Shown: positions 51,439-61,537 of the stretch, one piece after another
Numbering within the stretch: position 1 is the stretch's first letter
Layout of the letters: every line of letters starts with the position of its first letter
Assembly (NCBI GenBank): GCA_947039275.1
Contig: CAMQYL010000001.1
Span: 151,546 to 215,545 of the forward strand
Reading direction: 5' to 3'
Length of the DNA stretch: 64,000 nucleotides
From: Amulumruptor sp947039275
GTDB taxonomy: Bacteria > Bacteroidota > Bacteroidia > Bacteroidales > Muribaculaceae
Program-made: the position numbers and the translations under genes
The notes under the pieces: generated by a model
What the model was told of the DNA's origin: nothing
Seen by the model: only the letters and a program-made list of their open reading frames with translations
Databases searched by the model: none

Positions 51439-52518
51439 ATGAATCAGAAGGAAGCAATCAAGAAATTATGGACAGAGGTGTTCCACGACTCCAAAGAGTA
51501 TGTGGATATGTACTTTGACCGCGTTTATCGCGATGCAGATGCCCTGACTGTGGTCACTGACGGAAAACTCGAGAGCAGCATGCTCCTCCAAAGTTACCGT
51601 TTCCTCTATCAAGGCTCAGATGTAGGCATGGGATATATAGCGGGAGCCATGACACGGCGCGGCTCACGCGGCAAAGGGCTGATGGGCAACCTCATTAAGG
51701 AGTCATTCATCCGGGCATATGAACGCGGCGACATGCTTGTCAGCCTTATCCCTTCACATGACTGGTTGTATTTCTACTATGACCGTTTCGGATTTTCAAC
51801 GGTATTCTACACTGATCCGCAGCGGTTCACATCGCTGCATCAATTCCCTGCCGACAGTACCTACACGCCAGTCGACGACATATACTCCGACAAAGTATTC
51901 GAAGCATTCCAGCGCATGGAACGTCAACGGCAATGCACCGTATTGCATTCGCATCGCGACTTTCTGAACATCATGGATGACAACCGCAATGATTCGGGCA
52001 AGTTTGTCGCCATGGCTGATGCAAACGGCAATATCGTATCTATGGCATGGGCTGTTGCGAGCCCCGACATGGTTACCGTAACCGAGCTGCTCGGTGACAG
52101 CCAAGAAGCCCGCGATGCCGCATGCCACGAGTTGAGAAAACTGCTGCCTGATCGCCCATTCAAGGTATTTGCTCCTCCCCTTGCCGAACACCGCCGTCTG
52201 TATGATCGAGGGATGGGCAGAATAATCAATGCCGACCTGTGCTTGAGACTGGCAGCCAAAAACAATCCTAAATGGCATTCCCACATCAGGATAACCGACC
52301 CCCTAATTACAGCCAACAACCAGGTCTGGGAAATATCTGACGGTCAGAGCACTGCCATAACCCAACGATATTATTCTTCCCCCGAGGATGAACGACCTCA
52401 TCTTGACCTTGACATTCCTATAAACGTTTTCAATGAGATAGTATTTTCCGCTCAGAAGATGGGTGACATCATTGGCTTTCCGTCTCAACGCCCCATCATG
52501 AGTCTTATGCTTGACTGA
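51439..52518 (+). CDS. GNAT family acetyltransferase (Eis-like)
   Basis: The 359-aa protein has an N-terminal GNAT domain with the acetyl-CoA loop RRGSRGKGLMGNLIK near 74-88, a second GNAT-like half, and a C-terminal sterol-carrier-like region, the layout of Eis-type N-acetyltransferases. The substrate is unknown. Its upstream boundary is the repeat-rich stretch. Confidence 0.85.
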   Translation: MNQKEAIKKLWTEVFHDSKEYVDMYFDRVYRDADALTVVTDGKLESSMLLQSYRFLYQGSDVGMGYIAGAMTRRGSRGKGLMGNLIKESFIRAYERGDMLVSLIPSHDWLYFYYDRFGFSTVFYTDPQRFTSLHQFPADSTYTPVDDIYSDKVFEAFQRMERQRQCTVLHSHRDFLNIMDDNRNDSGKFVAMADANGNIVSMAWAVASPDMVTVTELLGDSQEARDAACHELRKLLPDRPFKVFAPPLAEHRRLYDRGMGRIINADLCLRLAAKNNPKWHSHIRITDPLITANNQVWEISDGQSTAITQRYYSSPEDERPHLDLDIPINVFNEIVFSAQKMGDIIGFPSQRPIMSLMLD

Positions 52519-52554
52519 GTGATGATGCACCCAGACTTAATTCCTTGAAATATA

Positions 52555-52596
52555 ATTCGCCCCATCGTGACAACATAAGTCGTCGATGGGGCGAAT
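52555..52596. terminator. Bidirectional terminator between convergent genes
   Basis: ATTCGCCCCATCG (52555-52567) pairs with CGATGGGGCGAAT (52584-52596), a 13-bp perfect stem, between the GNAT gene and the Spy-like gene. Confidence 0.75.
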
Positions 52597-52618
52597 CTCT
52601 TATAATCAGGAAATAAAC

Positions 52619-53155
52619 TTATTTCGTGGCAGTTGTAGCATTCTGGCACGGAGTCGCTGGGCACCCTGTCGGCTGCTGGCAGTTATATCTCTTGCCCTCA
52701 TAACGCTGACCTTTGTGATGCTTGCGTGACTTGGGCTGCTTGTATCCCTTACCGAATGCGGGACCATTGACATAGCTCTGCTCAAGGTACTGGACGTACT
52801 GCTCAGGTGTGAGGATGCTCTTAAGGTCGTAAAGGTAAGCCTGTCGCTTAGCCTGACGGAGCTCTCTCTTGTTCTTGATATCCTTGGTCTTCTGCTGGAA
52901 CTTCTTGGTGCGGAGTTCCTTGATCTTTGCCTGCTGGTCAGCTGTAAGATTAAGCTCTGCAAAAGGATTCATCATGCACGAATCAGGATTCTGAAAGTAT
53001 GGGCATGGGGTATTACAGTTGTAGCCTGGAGCACAGGGAGCACCGCAAGGAGCTGCGGGACAGGAGGCACTGTTATCGCCAGCGGACTGTGCAAAAGCCG
53101 AGGTTGAGAAGATGGCTGCAGTCGCAAGTGTCAGTGTCAAGATGTTCTTTTTCAT
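52619..53155 (-). CDS. Cysteine-rich Spy/CpxP-like periplasmic protein
   Basis: The 178-aa protein has a signal peptide ending in AFA (22), a Cys/Pro-rich segment (CPAAPCGAPCAP...CPYF), then a helical LTADQQAKIKELR...ILTPEQYVQYLE region with the two LTxxQ-type motifs of Spy/CpxP, and a basic tail with two further cysteines. Spy-like proteins bind unfolded proteins or metals in the periplasm. A GTTTAAAC palindrome and A+T-rich sequence precede it, with no clear promoter recognised. Confidence 0.75.
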   Translation of the reverse strand: MKKNILTLTLATAAIFSTSAFAQSAGDNSASCPAAPCGAPCAPGYNCNTPCPYFQNPDSCMMNPFAELNLTADQQAKIKELRTKKFQQKTKDIKNKRELRQAKRQAYLYDLKSILTPEQYVQYLEQSYVNGPAFGKGYKQPKSRKHHKGQRYEGKRYNCQQPTGCPATPCQNATTATK

Positions 53156-53417
53156 AATCTTTGTAGGATGTATTTAAATGATAAAAGTTAGTTTACGTTT
53201 TTGAAGCGTATCGGCTGCTTATTGAGCGATTACACTTTATAAGACGCAGCCTATCCACCAAGGTTTAAACGTTTCCTTTAATTTAACCCCAATTAACAAA
53301 TTGGTTTGTTCCTCCCTCTCATTTATGTATATACACAAAACCGCCACCAGACTATGAGATTCAGATTAATCATCATAGCCCGGTGCCGGATATGAGCTTA
53401 CAAATAAAAGCCGGATT

Positions 53418-53609
53418 TTACTCCTCTACAGAGCGAAGCTTCTGTACGTAAACCGCTTTCATCATCTTCTTGCGGTTAGCTACAGAGGGCTTTTCGAAGG
53501 CTTGGCGGCTACGGAGCTCTTTAACGATGCCAGTCTTTTCAAATTTACGCTTGAATTTCTTCAGAGCGCGTTCGATGTTCTCGCCTTCTTTTACTTGTAC
53601 GATAATCAT
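53418..53609 (-). CDS. rpsU: 30S ribosomal protein S21
   Basis: The 63-aa protein MIIVQVKEGENIERALKKFKR... ending VQKLRSVEE is S21, normal length. It contacts 16S rRNA near the anti-Shine-Dalgarno region. A consensus promoter lies 100 bp upstream. The 260-bp gap on its downstream side contains no gene. Confidence 0.95.
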   Translation of the reverse strand: MIIVQVKEGENIERALKKFKRKFEKTGIVKELRSRQAFEKPSVANRKKMMKAVYVQKLRSVEE

Positions 53610-53708
53610 TGTGTTGTTAACTTATTTGATTTTGTAGTGTTGTGATTGTTTGTCAGTCAAAAAATAATGCTTTCAGAGAGGATACAAACTACACCTCCTA
53701 AAGCGCGA

Positions 53709-53738
53709 CAAATTTAGCCATTATTTTCCGTTTCGCAA
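53709..53738 (-). promoter_or_regulatory. rpsU promoter
   Basis: Minus strand: TTG (53736-53738), 19-bp spacer, TAAATTTG (53709-53716). Confidence 0.75.
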
Positions 53739-53805
53739 AACTTTTCAACCATCATTTTTTGCTGATTCATATCAAAATGCAGTGGCTTAACGAGGACGTT
53801 TAAAC

Positions 53806-53836
53806 AAAGCCGTGACGGAGATACCGTCACGGCTTT
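53806..53836 (-). terminator. Terminator of the M16 peptidase gene
   Basis: AAAGCCGTGACGG (53806-53818) pairs with CCGTCACGGCTTT (53824-53836) around AGATA; on the minus strand GTTTAAAC follows. Confidence 0.75.
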
Positions 53837-53860
53837 GGAGTGCATATATTTAATCGGAAT

Positions 53861-56698
53861 TTATTTCGCTTCTTCTGGATTAAGGAGCACGGTCATATGG
53901 TTGCCCTGCGACAGGAGGCTCTTGGCAAAGTCCATGACATCCTTGGCAGTCACTGCCTCGGTAGCTTCAACTGCTCCGTGGAGTATGTCTGTGCCTTCGA
54001 TATTGTCAACCGACATGGCGCGCATCCATGTATAGTTGCGTTCGAAACTCTCCTTATAGTCCTTGACGAGGGTTTCCTTAGCCTTGGCAAGTTCCTCGGG
54101 CTTGATTTCCTCTGCCATTGAATCAATGAGCTTGTTAATCTCCATCAATGCCTCCTCGGCTTTCTCTGGCTTGAGCAGCAGAGGTATGATAAGCGCAGTA
54201 TTGGGCTTCTCGAAACGGTTGATGCTCTCCTCTGCATAGATGGAGTAGACTGCGCCCATCTCCTCGCGGATTTTGTTGAGGAGGCGTTCGGTGAGTATCT
54301 GCTCCATTATGTTGGCGAGAATATTGTTACGGAGATTGAATTTCTCGTTACCTGTCACAAAGATACGACCATATACCTGAGGCGTTTCCATCTTCATAGA
54401 AAACTTTTCGACTGCTGTGCCAGCCTTAACGGCATATGCAGGGTCGTATGTGAGTTCCTTGGCTGCCACAACCTTTCCTGGAAGAGATGCGATATATTTC
54501 TCCACCAGCGGGCGAAGGATTTCGGGATCAACATTGCCTACAAAATAATAGGTAAAGTCTGCGGCATTGGCGGTCATGGATTTGAGCATGTTGACCAACT
54601 GCTCACGGTCGACTTTTTCAACGCTTTCGGCAGAGGGGAAATACTTGCGTGGAGTGCCATAGATAGTCTCTGTCAGATGGCGAGACATTACAAACTGTGG
54701 GTTGGATGCAGCATTTGCCAGAATGGCTTTGATCTGGTTACCCATTGACTGGAACTCCTCGGCATCAAGGTTGGGCGATGTGAATGTGGCATAGAATACT
54801 TCAAGCATCGAGGGAAGATCCTTGACAGTGGTGGTACCCGATACAAATCGCAGGTAGTCGTCAGGACTGAGACTGAGGCTGAAGTTCTTGCCAGCGGTGT
54901 ACTTGCGCAGATCCTGATAGGTGTATGTGCCGGCTGAGAGATTTGACAGGTAGTCGCCCATCAGCTGTGCAGTCTCATCATTGAGGTCTTTATAGTCGGC
55001 ATAGCCGCCCGGGGCCCATGCGCCGAAGAGGATTTCGTCCTCCTTCAGCTTGGTACTCTTGACTATCACCTTGGCACCGTTGCTGAGAGTCCACTCTGTG
55101 GCATCCCATTTCTCTATCGGCTTGGTAGATGTGATGGTACCGGGCTTGATGTCACCAGGGATGAGGGGATCCTGACGCATCTCTTCCTTATAAGGCTCTA
55201 TCTCCTCGGCATCCACCTTTGTCATGATTTCTTTGAGCTGGTCGGCAGTGGGCACCTCGATGCCCTCCTTATCGGGGAGATATACCATGATATAGCGATT
55301 GTCGGGAGTGACAAGCTGTTTGAAATACTGATTGATGGCATCGACATTGATCATGCCTGCTATCATATTGGTCATGTCAAGCTGATCCTTGAGACTCAGA
55401 GCAGGAGCATTGTCAATAAAAGTACGCACATATGAGCGGGCATATGCGGTGGAGTAATGCGCGTTACGGTTGTTATATGCCTTCTCCAAAGCAGAAATAT
55501 ATTCGGCTTTGGAGCGATCCAGTTCGGTCTGCGTGAAGCCTCCACGATCGGCTCTAAGCACCTCGCGATAGATAGCCTCAAGCACTGGTTTGATTTTGCC
55601 GTCCTTGGCACCAGCATCAGCCAGCAGACCATGCTTGGTCTTGACAAATCCAAGAAGATCGCCAATATAGCTGCCAGCCTGACTGAAAGGAGAGTCTGCC
55701 TTTGACGAGATGTCCTCGAGACGCTGGTCAAGCATCGCCACGATCATGTTGTCCATGTAGTCAACCACGAAAGCGGGCATGGTGTTGCGCATCTCGCGTG
55801 GCACCACGGGGTCATAGGCGAAATTGATGCTAACGCGAGCCATGGTGATTTCAGGATCAGTGCCGATGGTCACTTTCGCGCCCGTAATGTCTGGAATGGT
55901 GAAATACCTGCGTTCGGGAGCATTCTCAGGCATGGTTATAGGATCAAATATCTCCTTGATTTTTGCCTCAATCACTGCAGGGTCAATATCACCCACGACG
56001 ATGATGCCCTGCTGATCGGGACGATACCACCGCTTATAATAGTCGCGCAGTTCATCGGGTTTGAAGTTGAGCACCACGTCCATAGTGCCTATAGGCATAC
56101 GCTGACCGTAGCGACTGCTATCAGGAAACATTTCGGCTATCATCTTGGTCTGGGCACGACGCATACCGACATTGCTACGACGCCATTCCTGCTCGATCAC
56201 ACCACGCTCGTCATCAATATCCTTATCGGCGAGGGTCAGGTCACATGCCCAATCGTGAAGTATCATCAAACAAGAATCCACCACATTGGGGTTTGCCACC
56301 GGGACGGCTGAGATATTGTAAACGGTCTCGTCAAAACCGGTATAGGCATTGAGGTCTCTGCCAAACATCACACCTTTCGATGCCAACCAGTCACGAAGCT
56401 GATGACCGGGGTAGTTCTTTGTCCCATTGAATGCCATATGCTCGAGGAAATGGGCAAGACCGCGCTGGTTGTCCTCCTCCAGGATAGAGCCGACCTTCTG
56501 GGCGATGAAGAAATCAGCCTGTCCCTTGGGATAAGCGTTCTGACGGATGAAGTAGGTCATGCCGTTGGGGAGCGTTCCCACCCTAAGAGCCGAGTCCATG
56601 GGCAGAGGCTGAGTCTGCGGCATCTGTGCCATGGCAAGCACCGGGCATACAAATGCCACCAATGACCATAGCATGATGCTTAAAATGGATTTTTTCAT
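53861..56698 (-). CDS. M16 family zinc metallopeptidase
   Basis: From ATG 56698 the protein is 945 aa with a signal peptide (MKKSILSIMLWSLVAFVCPVLAMAQ). The zinc motif HFLEH is at 83-87, and a second M16-like half follows. A longer in-frame start at 56794 would bury the signal peptide and is rejected. It is a periplasmic pitrilysin-like protease that degrades peptides. A consensus -7 element lies upstream and a terminator after the stop. Confidence 0.93.
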   Translation of the reverse strand: MKKSILSIMLWSLVAFVCPVLAMAQMPQTQPLPMDSALRVGTLPNGMTYFIRQNAYPKGQADFFIAQKVGSILEEDNQRGLAHFLEHMAFNGTKNYPGHQLRDWLASKGVMFGRDLNAYTGFDETVYNISAVPVANPNVVDSCLMILHDWACDLTLADKDIDDERGVIEQEWRRSNVGMRRAQTKMIAEMFPDSSRYGQRMPIGTMDVVLNFKPDELRDYYKRWYRPDQQGIIVVGDIDPAVIEAKIKEIFDPITMPENAPERRYFTIPDITGAKVTIGTDPEITMARVSINFAYDPVVPREMRNTMPAFVVDYMDNMIVAMLDQRLEDISSKADSPFSQAGSYIGDLLGFVKTKHGLLADAGAKDGKIKPVLEAIYREVLRADRGGFTQTELDRSKAEYISALEKAYNNRNAHYSTAYARSYVRTFIDNAPALSLKDQLDMTNMIAGMINVDAINQYFKQLVTPDNRYIMVYLPDKEGIEVPTADQLKEIMTKVDAEEIEPYKEEMRQDPLIPGDIKPGTITSTKPIEKWDATEWTLSNGAKVIVKSTKLKEDEILFGAWAPGGYADYKDLNDETAQLMGDYLSNLSAGTYTYQDLRKYTAGKNFSLSLSPDDYLRFVSGTTTVKDLPSMLEVFYATFTSPNLDAEEFQSMGNQIKAILANAASNPQFVMSRHLTETIYGTPRKYFPSAESVEKVDREQLVNMLKSMTANAADFTYYFVGNVDPEILRPLVEKYIASLPGKVVAAKELTYDPAYAVKAGTAVEKFSMKMETPQVYGRIFVTGNEKFNLRNNILANIMEQILTERLLNKIREEMGAVYSIYAEESINRFEKPNTALIIPLLLKPEKAEEALMEINKLIDSMAEEIKPEELAKAKETLVKDYKESFERNYTWMRAMSVDNIEGTDILHGAVEATEAVTAKDVMDFAKSLLSQGNHMTVLLNPEEAK

Positions 56699-56771
56699 TT
56701 TGTTGATTGGTAAAATATGGTATATGTATTTGATTGGAATATTCACGCGTATCATACCTTCGTTACATCTG

Positions 56772-56779
56772 CAAATGTA
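56772..56779 (-). promoter_or_regulatory. M16 peptidase promoter -7 box
   Basis: Minus strand TACATTTG matches TAnnTTTG; the leader would be about 65 nt. It lies inside an inverted repeat GTTACAT...ATGTAAC (56763-56781). Confidence 0.6.
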
Positions 56780-56865
56780 ACGATATTTCAGCAAGATACA
56801 ATAATTAGATGCAACGACATAGTGCGGAAGTTGCAGACAGACATGTTTTTAACACTTGTGGATGC

Positions 56866-59124
56866 TTACAGTCTGTAGAAGCGGATGGTCTTTATGAGAG
56901 CGGTGTTGAGTGTCACATGACCATTGACGGTGTATGGCTTGCGGTATATCACACTTATGCGGTTTTCACCCTGACGGAGGCTGACACGCAGCAGATTGCT
57001 GCGCGAGGTGAGAGTCCATTCATCCTTGACTGTAGGGGGCATCACCAAAGCACCCGATATGGAGTCGTTGACGCTTACAAGTCTGATGGCGCACAACCCC
57101 GAGCGTGATGTGCCGTCAGCATGGGCATTGCTGTATATGCACTCCATCAGATACTCTCCGTCAGCAGGAGCATCTATGCTGAAACTCATCTTGCCTCTAT
57201 AAGACTCGGTAGTCTCTACAAACTGACGTGCTATCTTGCGGTCACTGATGAGCGATGTGCCCGGATAGGCAAGCGAATCAGCCGGAACTGTAATGACACT
57301 TCCACGAGGATAGAAATAGAGAGGTCTGGACGACAAACCGATATACTGCTCGTTTCTGACAGGCACAAAAGCTACGGATGTAAACTGGGTCACATCGGCA
57401 TACATCTGGTATTTGTCAGCAAAAATCTGCTCTTCCATCACCCCATTGAAGTAAACTTCATAGGCTGTGCCCGACACAAAATTCTTGATCTGAATCTTCT
57501 TGGTATTCCAAGACTCAACCTCGGGCGTGGCAGGCATCTCGGCAGCAGAGGCATCGTTCATCTCATGACTCCTGGGGGTGTTGCCGCCCATGGTGATTTC
57601 TATGACATGGGTTCCTTTGATATTCGAAGGTATGGTATGGCTCGTCTGTTCCGCACCATCCATCTTATACGAACTGATGACTGTACCGCACCCATTGATG
57701 ATGATATGCAGCAGCGCATCACGATAGCGTAAGTTCCTTATCTCTCTATGGGCATCAACAGTTTGCGGTATCGACGGATGGATCTCTATCCCCCCCTGTG
57801 TAAACCGCAATCCAAGCATTCCGCGGTAGATGGCAGCTATATTTGCCGCAGCACTCAACGGATTGTGCGATGCCCTGTTGCCGATGGCATACGGAGCTTT
57901 CCCCGTACGCGCATCTATGTAAGGATAGGTGCCGAGATTCATGGCGGCGATATAGGCAAGAGAGCTTGTCATACGTTGCAGTATAGTCATATTGCCCGAG
58001 TGAGATGCGGCAATGCTCCAATAAGCTTCTGCCACAGGTGCTATAATATCTGAAGGTCTACCGCTGACCGAGTCAGGCATCTGAGGATACATCGTCGGGA
58101 TACCTAACGGCAATATCTGTGTATGTGACTGCATGGCGAGTGCCATCTCGGGAGTAGCTATATTATATACCATGCCAAGACCCTGACCGAGGTTGTCGAC
58201 TGCAGCAGCGGCAATCGGATATGGCTCACCATAGAGATACATACTGTACATACTCACATTTGGCATCCACAGAGTGGTATTGATTGCTTCAACCAGATGG
58301 TTGTGCCGTGTCATGTATTCCTTGCCGTCATCACCTACGACCATTGCCATCATGGAAGCAGCTTCATAAGCACGTGCTGCCAATGCATTGACCGTGATAG
58401 TCTCCACTCCCGAAATGTCTGCCGGGGTCATCCAACGAGGATATGGGAACTGGCTGTCATCAGAGACAATGCTCTGCATGCCTCGGAACAAGCCTGTAGA
58501 AGCATCCTTAACGACAGTTTCATAAATTTCCAAAGTCCTTCGCACCACAGGATATACCTCCTCTATCCAGCCGTAATCGCCGGTAACTTCGTAGACGCTC
58601 CATGCAGCCGCCACCCAGGCTATGGCATCGGTAGCTACCGGAAAGCCTCCGCCATAACTGCTGCCCTGGGATATTATGCCATCACGCACCTTTGACCTCA
58701 ACAGTTCCTTAGCTTTATCTGGAGCGACATAGCAGAGAGCAAGGTCTGTGAGATAAGCCGCTTCGGCTGTACGGAGATTGGAAGGGATGCTGTCAATATA
58801 TGCTAATGACATATTATGCACGGCATCTATGATACGCGCCCCGCTTGTGTAACGCAAAGCCACTCCTGGTTGAGGTATATGCAGTGTGTCAGCCATGGCA
58901 CCTGTGCGAAACGTGCTTATCAACGTAGTGTCATCAGGAGCATAAGCAACGTGTGTCCCGTCTATGATGCTGTCAGCAAACAGAGTGTAGCTTTCGCCGT
59001 CATACAACGTGCCTGACGTATGGGATTTATCCGTATGACATGCTACCAGACTTGAGAATATCAAGCCACCAGCCAGCATGGATACAGCAGAGCATACCTG
59101 CTTCTTGATGATACGTAGTGTCAT
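56866..59124 (-). CDS. Six-hairpin glycosidase-like lipoprotein
   Basis: The 752-aa protein has a lipobox LVAC with C29, then a beta-rich N-terminal part and an alpha/alpha-barrel region (for example GGGFPVATDAIAWVAAAWSVYEVTGD and the SHSGNMTILQRM helices), typical of six-hairpin glycosidases such as trehalase-like or debranching enzymes, followed by two beta-sandwich regions. It is probably anchored on the outer surface or in the periplasm and cleaves a glycan. The exact GH family is not clear and catalytic acids were not assigned. Confidence 0.75.
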   Translation of the reverse strand: MTLRIIKKQVCSAVSMLAGGLIFSSLVACHTDKSHTSGTLYDGESYTLFADSIIDGTHVAYAPDDTTLISTFRTGAMADTLHIPQPGVALRYTSGARIIDAVHNMSLAYIDSIPSNLRTAEAAYLTDLALCYVAPDKAKELLRSKVRDGIISQGSSYGGGFPVATDAIAWVAAAWSVYEVTGDYGWIEEVYPVVRRTLEIYETVVKDASTGLFRGMQSIVSDDSQFPYPRWMTPADISGVETITVNALAARAYEAASMMAMVVGDDGKEYMTRHNHLVEAINTTLWMPNVSMYSMYLYGEPYPIAAAAVDNLGQGLGMVYNIATPEMALAMQSHTQILPLGIPTMYPQMPDSVSGRPSDIIAPVAEAYWSIAASHSGNMTILQRMTSSLAYIAAMNLGTYPYIDARTGKAPYAIGNRASHNPLSAAANIAAIYRGMLGLRFTQGGIEIHPSIPQTVDAHREIRNLRYRDALLHIIINGCGTVISSYKMDGAEQTSHTIPSNIKGTHVIEITMGGNTPRSHEMNDASAAEMPATPEVESWNTKKIQIKNFVSGTAYEVYFNGVMEEQIFADKYQMYADVTQFTSVAFVPVRNEQYIGLSSRPLYFYPRGSVITVPADSLAYPGTSLISDRKIARQFVETTESYRGKMSFSIDAPADGEYLMECIYSNAHADGTSRSGLCAIRLVSVNDSISGALVMPPTVKDEWTLTSRSNLLRVSLRQGENRISVIYRKPYTVNGHVTLNTALIKTIRFYRL

Positions 59125-59192
59125 ATACTCCGATTGAAAAGACTTATATCTATTTCAACGTCCATAAGAGGTCAAACGTTGTCAGGCTGATA

Positions 59193-60290
59193 CTATTTTA
59201 TGCCTCTGCGGTCAAGTTCCGCACGGTAGCGGGCGGCGTTAGCTCTGTGTGACGCATAATCCACCGCAAAGTTATGGTAACCCGAGAAGTCCTCTCTGGC
59301 ACACATATACAGATAGTCATGCTTTGGAGCGTTGAGCACACCGTCAATAGTGGCAGCATCTGCTATGCGTATCGGTCCAGGGGGCAATCCCTTGGTTACA
59401 TATGTATTATATGGTGATTGAGTAGACAGCATCGGCAGAGTGATACGCCTGATGGAGAAATCCCCTATCGCATATTTCACGGTAGGATCCGCCTGGAGTT
59501 TCATGCCCCGGTCAAGACGGTTGATGTACAGACGCGCCACCATGGGGCGTTCGTCCCTCTTGGCCGTCTCCTCTTCGGCTATGGATGCCACCGTCGCCAC
59601 CTGCACCGGAGTCAAGCCAAGCGCACGGGCGCGGGCGCGCCGCTCATCTGTCCAGAAACGGTTGCGATGGGCTGCGAGTTTCTCCACCAATGCCTCGGGA
59701 GAGGTAGTCCAATACACCTCGTAACTGTCAGGGAGGAATGCGGCTGGGTATTGCGCCTCATCAGAGAACCCTAAACCCGGGAGCACCTGCTTGCATGCGT
59801 CAAGAAACTCCTCGCTGCTGAAATCAAGCAATCCAGCCATCCTGTCAGCAAGCTGAGGCATGGTGCGGATATTGTTAAATGTCACATTGACAGGAGTCTG
59901 CCGTCCCCTTGACAGATTGTGGGCTATACGCAGAGCCATCTCGCCACGTGTGACGAGATAACTGCCGCGGGCTTTGGCAGGGTTACCTCCCATGAGTTTC
60001 CAAAGGAGATATACGCGCTTGCCCATCGACTTGCCGAGATGTACGTCAAGGCTGTCACGCACCTGCGCTTCCGTCGCCTCCCTCGGCACTGTCACCCTGA
60101 CCGCATCGCCACGATGGCCGTCAAGACCTATAAACCAAAGCACTACGCCTACAGCCACTACTCCAAGGCATATGAACATCCATGTAATGGGGTTGACACG
60201 ACGGGAAGAGGAGGATGGTTTCTTACGGGGGCGCGGGCGTGATATAGCCTTACGCGATGACGGTTTGCGTTTAGTCTGTATCTCTGGCAT
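59193..60290 (-). CDS. mltG: Endolytic murein transglycosylase MltG
   Basis: The 365-aa protein has a basic cytoplasmic N-terminus (KRKPSSRKAISRPRPRKK), one TM segment near 36-57, and the YceG/MltG domain with VASIAEEETAKRDERPMVAR (catalytic Glu within) and LQADPTVKYAIG, ending in the conserved HDYLYMCAREDFSGYHNFA segment. It cleaves growing peptidoglycan strands. It lies 10 bp before... downstream of the AI-2E permease gene, so the two are likely cotranscribed. Confidence 0.93.
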   Translation of the reverse strand: MPEIQTKRKPSSRKAISRPRPRKKPSSSSRRVNPITWMFICLGVVAVGVVLWFIGLDGHRGDAVRVTVPREATEAQVRDSLDVHLGKSMGKRVYLLWKLMGGNPAKARGSYLVTRGEMALRIAHNLSRGRQTPVNVTFNNIRTMPQLADRMAGLLDFSSEEFLDACKQVLPGLGFSDEAQYPAAFLPDSYEVYWTTSPEALVEKLAAHRNRFWTDERRARARALGLTPVQVATVASIAEEETAKRDERPMVARLYINRLDRGMKLQADPTVKYAIGDFSIRRITLPMLSTQSPYNTYVTKGLPPGPIRIADAATIDGVLNAPKHDYLYMCAREDFSGYHNFAVDYASHRANAARYRAELDRRGIK

Positions 60291-60299
60291 AAGCGTTAA

Positions 60300-61430
60300 T
60301 CAGTATTCTTTGACTTCCTCTATTTTCTCGGCATTTGCCACAGCCTCCGCGCCCTCGCGTGAGGAGATGTATTTGTTATAGTAGGCAATCACCAGTGTAG
60401 TAAGGGGCAAGGCGATTATCATGCCGAGTATGCCAAGGAGGCAACCCCATACCGACAGAGAGAACAGTATGATGGCAGGATTCAGCCCCATCGCCTTGCC
60501 CATAATCTTAGGTGTAAGAAAAAGATCCTGAATTATCTGTACGACACAGTAGACCAAGAATGCCTGACCGAATATGGTCCAGAAATCGCCACCTCCGCCT
60601 ACCGAATAGACGAGGCACAGAAACGCCGTCAGCGGAAACGAGGCAAGCTGGAGATAGGGCACCATGTTCATCAGACCGATAAGAAGACCCAGAGGTATCG
60701 CCAACGGAACTCCTACGATACTGAATCCTATACTGAACAGCACGCCGACGATGAGAGCTATAAGTGACTGTCCGCGGAAATAATGGTTCATACTGCGCTT
60801 GATGTCATGCGCCACGTGAAACACCGGACGGCGGTATTTTGGGGGCACCATCCAGTGAAGCCCACGCTCCAGACGGTCATAGTCAATCATGAGAAATATG
60901 ACGTAAAGAATCACCATCACCCAGTTGAGCAGTCCGAGCAAGAAACTTATGCTGTTGGTTATAAGCCTCCATGATGTCTTCAACGTCCCCTCAATGAGTG
61001 TCATCCACTCCTCCTTGGATATCATGCGCGACAGACCATCAAGGTCAATGTTACGACGGATGAACAGATGTATCTCCTGTGGCAGATAAGGGATATGAAG
61101 CTCGCTGCTCGCATAATTTTGAAGGAGATGCCCCATCTCCTTGAATTCTGAAATGATGTAGGGCACTGCGATAGCAGTCAGCACACCGAAAAGAAACAGA
61201 GCCTCAAACAGCGTCACAAAGACAGCCACCATGCGCCCACGCAGATGCAACAGCCTACGGTTGAACTGCACGAAAGGCTCTAATATATACGCGATAAGGC
61301 ATGCAACGCAAAACGGCAACAGCACTGCCTTTAGATAATTGATCAGATATATCGCCACTGCCAGAAGAGCCAACGAAAACAATATCCTGACCACTCGGTC
61401 AAATGTATAGGGTCGTGAATGGGAGTACAT
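60300..61430 (-). CDS. AI-2E family transporter (permease)
   Basis: The 376-aa membrane protein has about eight hydrophobic segments, a soluble loop (about 110-150) and the conserved GLLNWVMVILYVIFLMID and LTPKIMGKAMGLNPAIILFS stretches of the AI-2E/UPF0118 family. These proteins export small molecules or ions; AI-2 transport itself is shown for only some members. A TAATTTTG box 5 bp upstream of the ATG would make the transcript nearly leaderless. Confidence 0.9.
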   Translation of the reverse strand: MYSHSRPYTFDRVVRILFSLALLAVAIYLINYLKAVLLPFCVACLIAYILEPFVQFNRRLLHLRGRMVAVFVTLFEALFLFGVLTAIAVPYIISEFKEMGHLLQNYASSELHIPYLPQEIHLFIRRNIDLDGLSRMISKEEWMTLIEGTLKTSWRLITNSISFLLGLLNWVMVILYVIFLMIDYDRLERGLHWMVPPKYRRPVFHVAHDIKRSMNHYFRGQSLIALIVGVLFSIGFSIVGVPLAIPLGLLIGLMNMVPYLQLASFPLTAFLCLVYSVGGGGDFWTIFGQAFLVYCVVQIIQDLFLTPKIMGKAMGLNPAIILFSLSVWGCLLGILGMIIALPLTTLVIAYYNKYISSREGAEAVANAEKIEEVKEY

Positions 61431-61464
61431 GACACAAAATTACGAAAAATAATCCACCTGATTT

Positions 61465-61496
61465 TTGACGTGTTAAAAAAATATAAGCTAAATTTG
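61465..61496 (+). promoter_or_regulatory. Promoter of the MFS transporter gene
   Basis: TTG (61465-61467), 21-bp spacer, TAAATTTG (61489-61496). Confidence 0.7.
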
Positions 61497-61537
61497 TTTC
61501 TTTGAAATATCAAACAAGCCAAATATTCTAACTTGCA

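Noticed and set aside
57121..57732. Plus-strand 203-codon frame over the glycosidase-like gene
   Set aside because: The minus-strand lipoprotein gene is complete with a lipobox; the other frame is a shadow.
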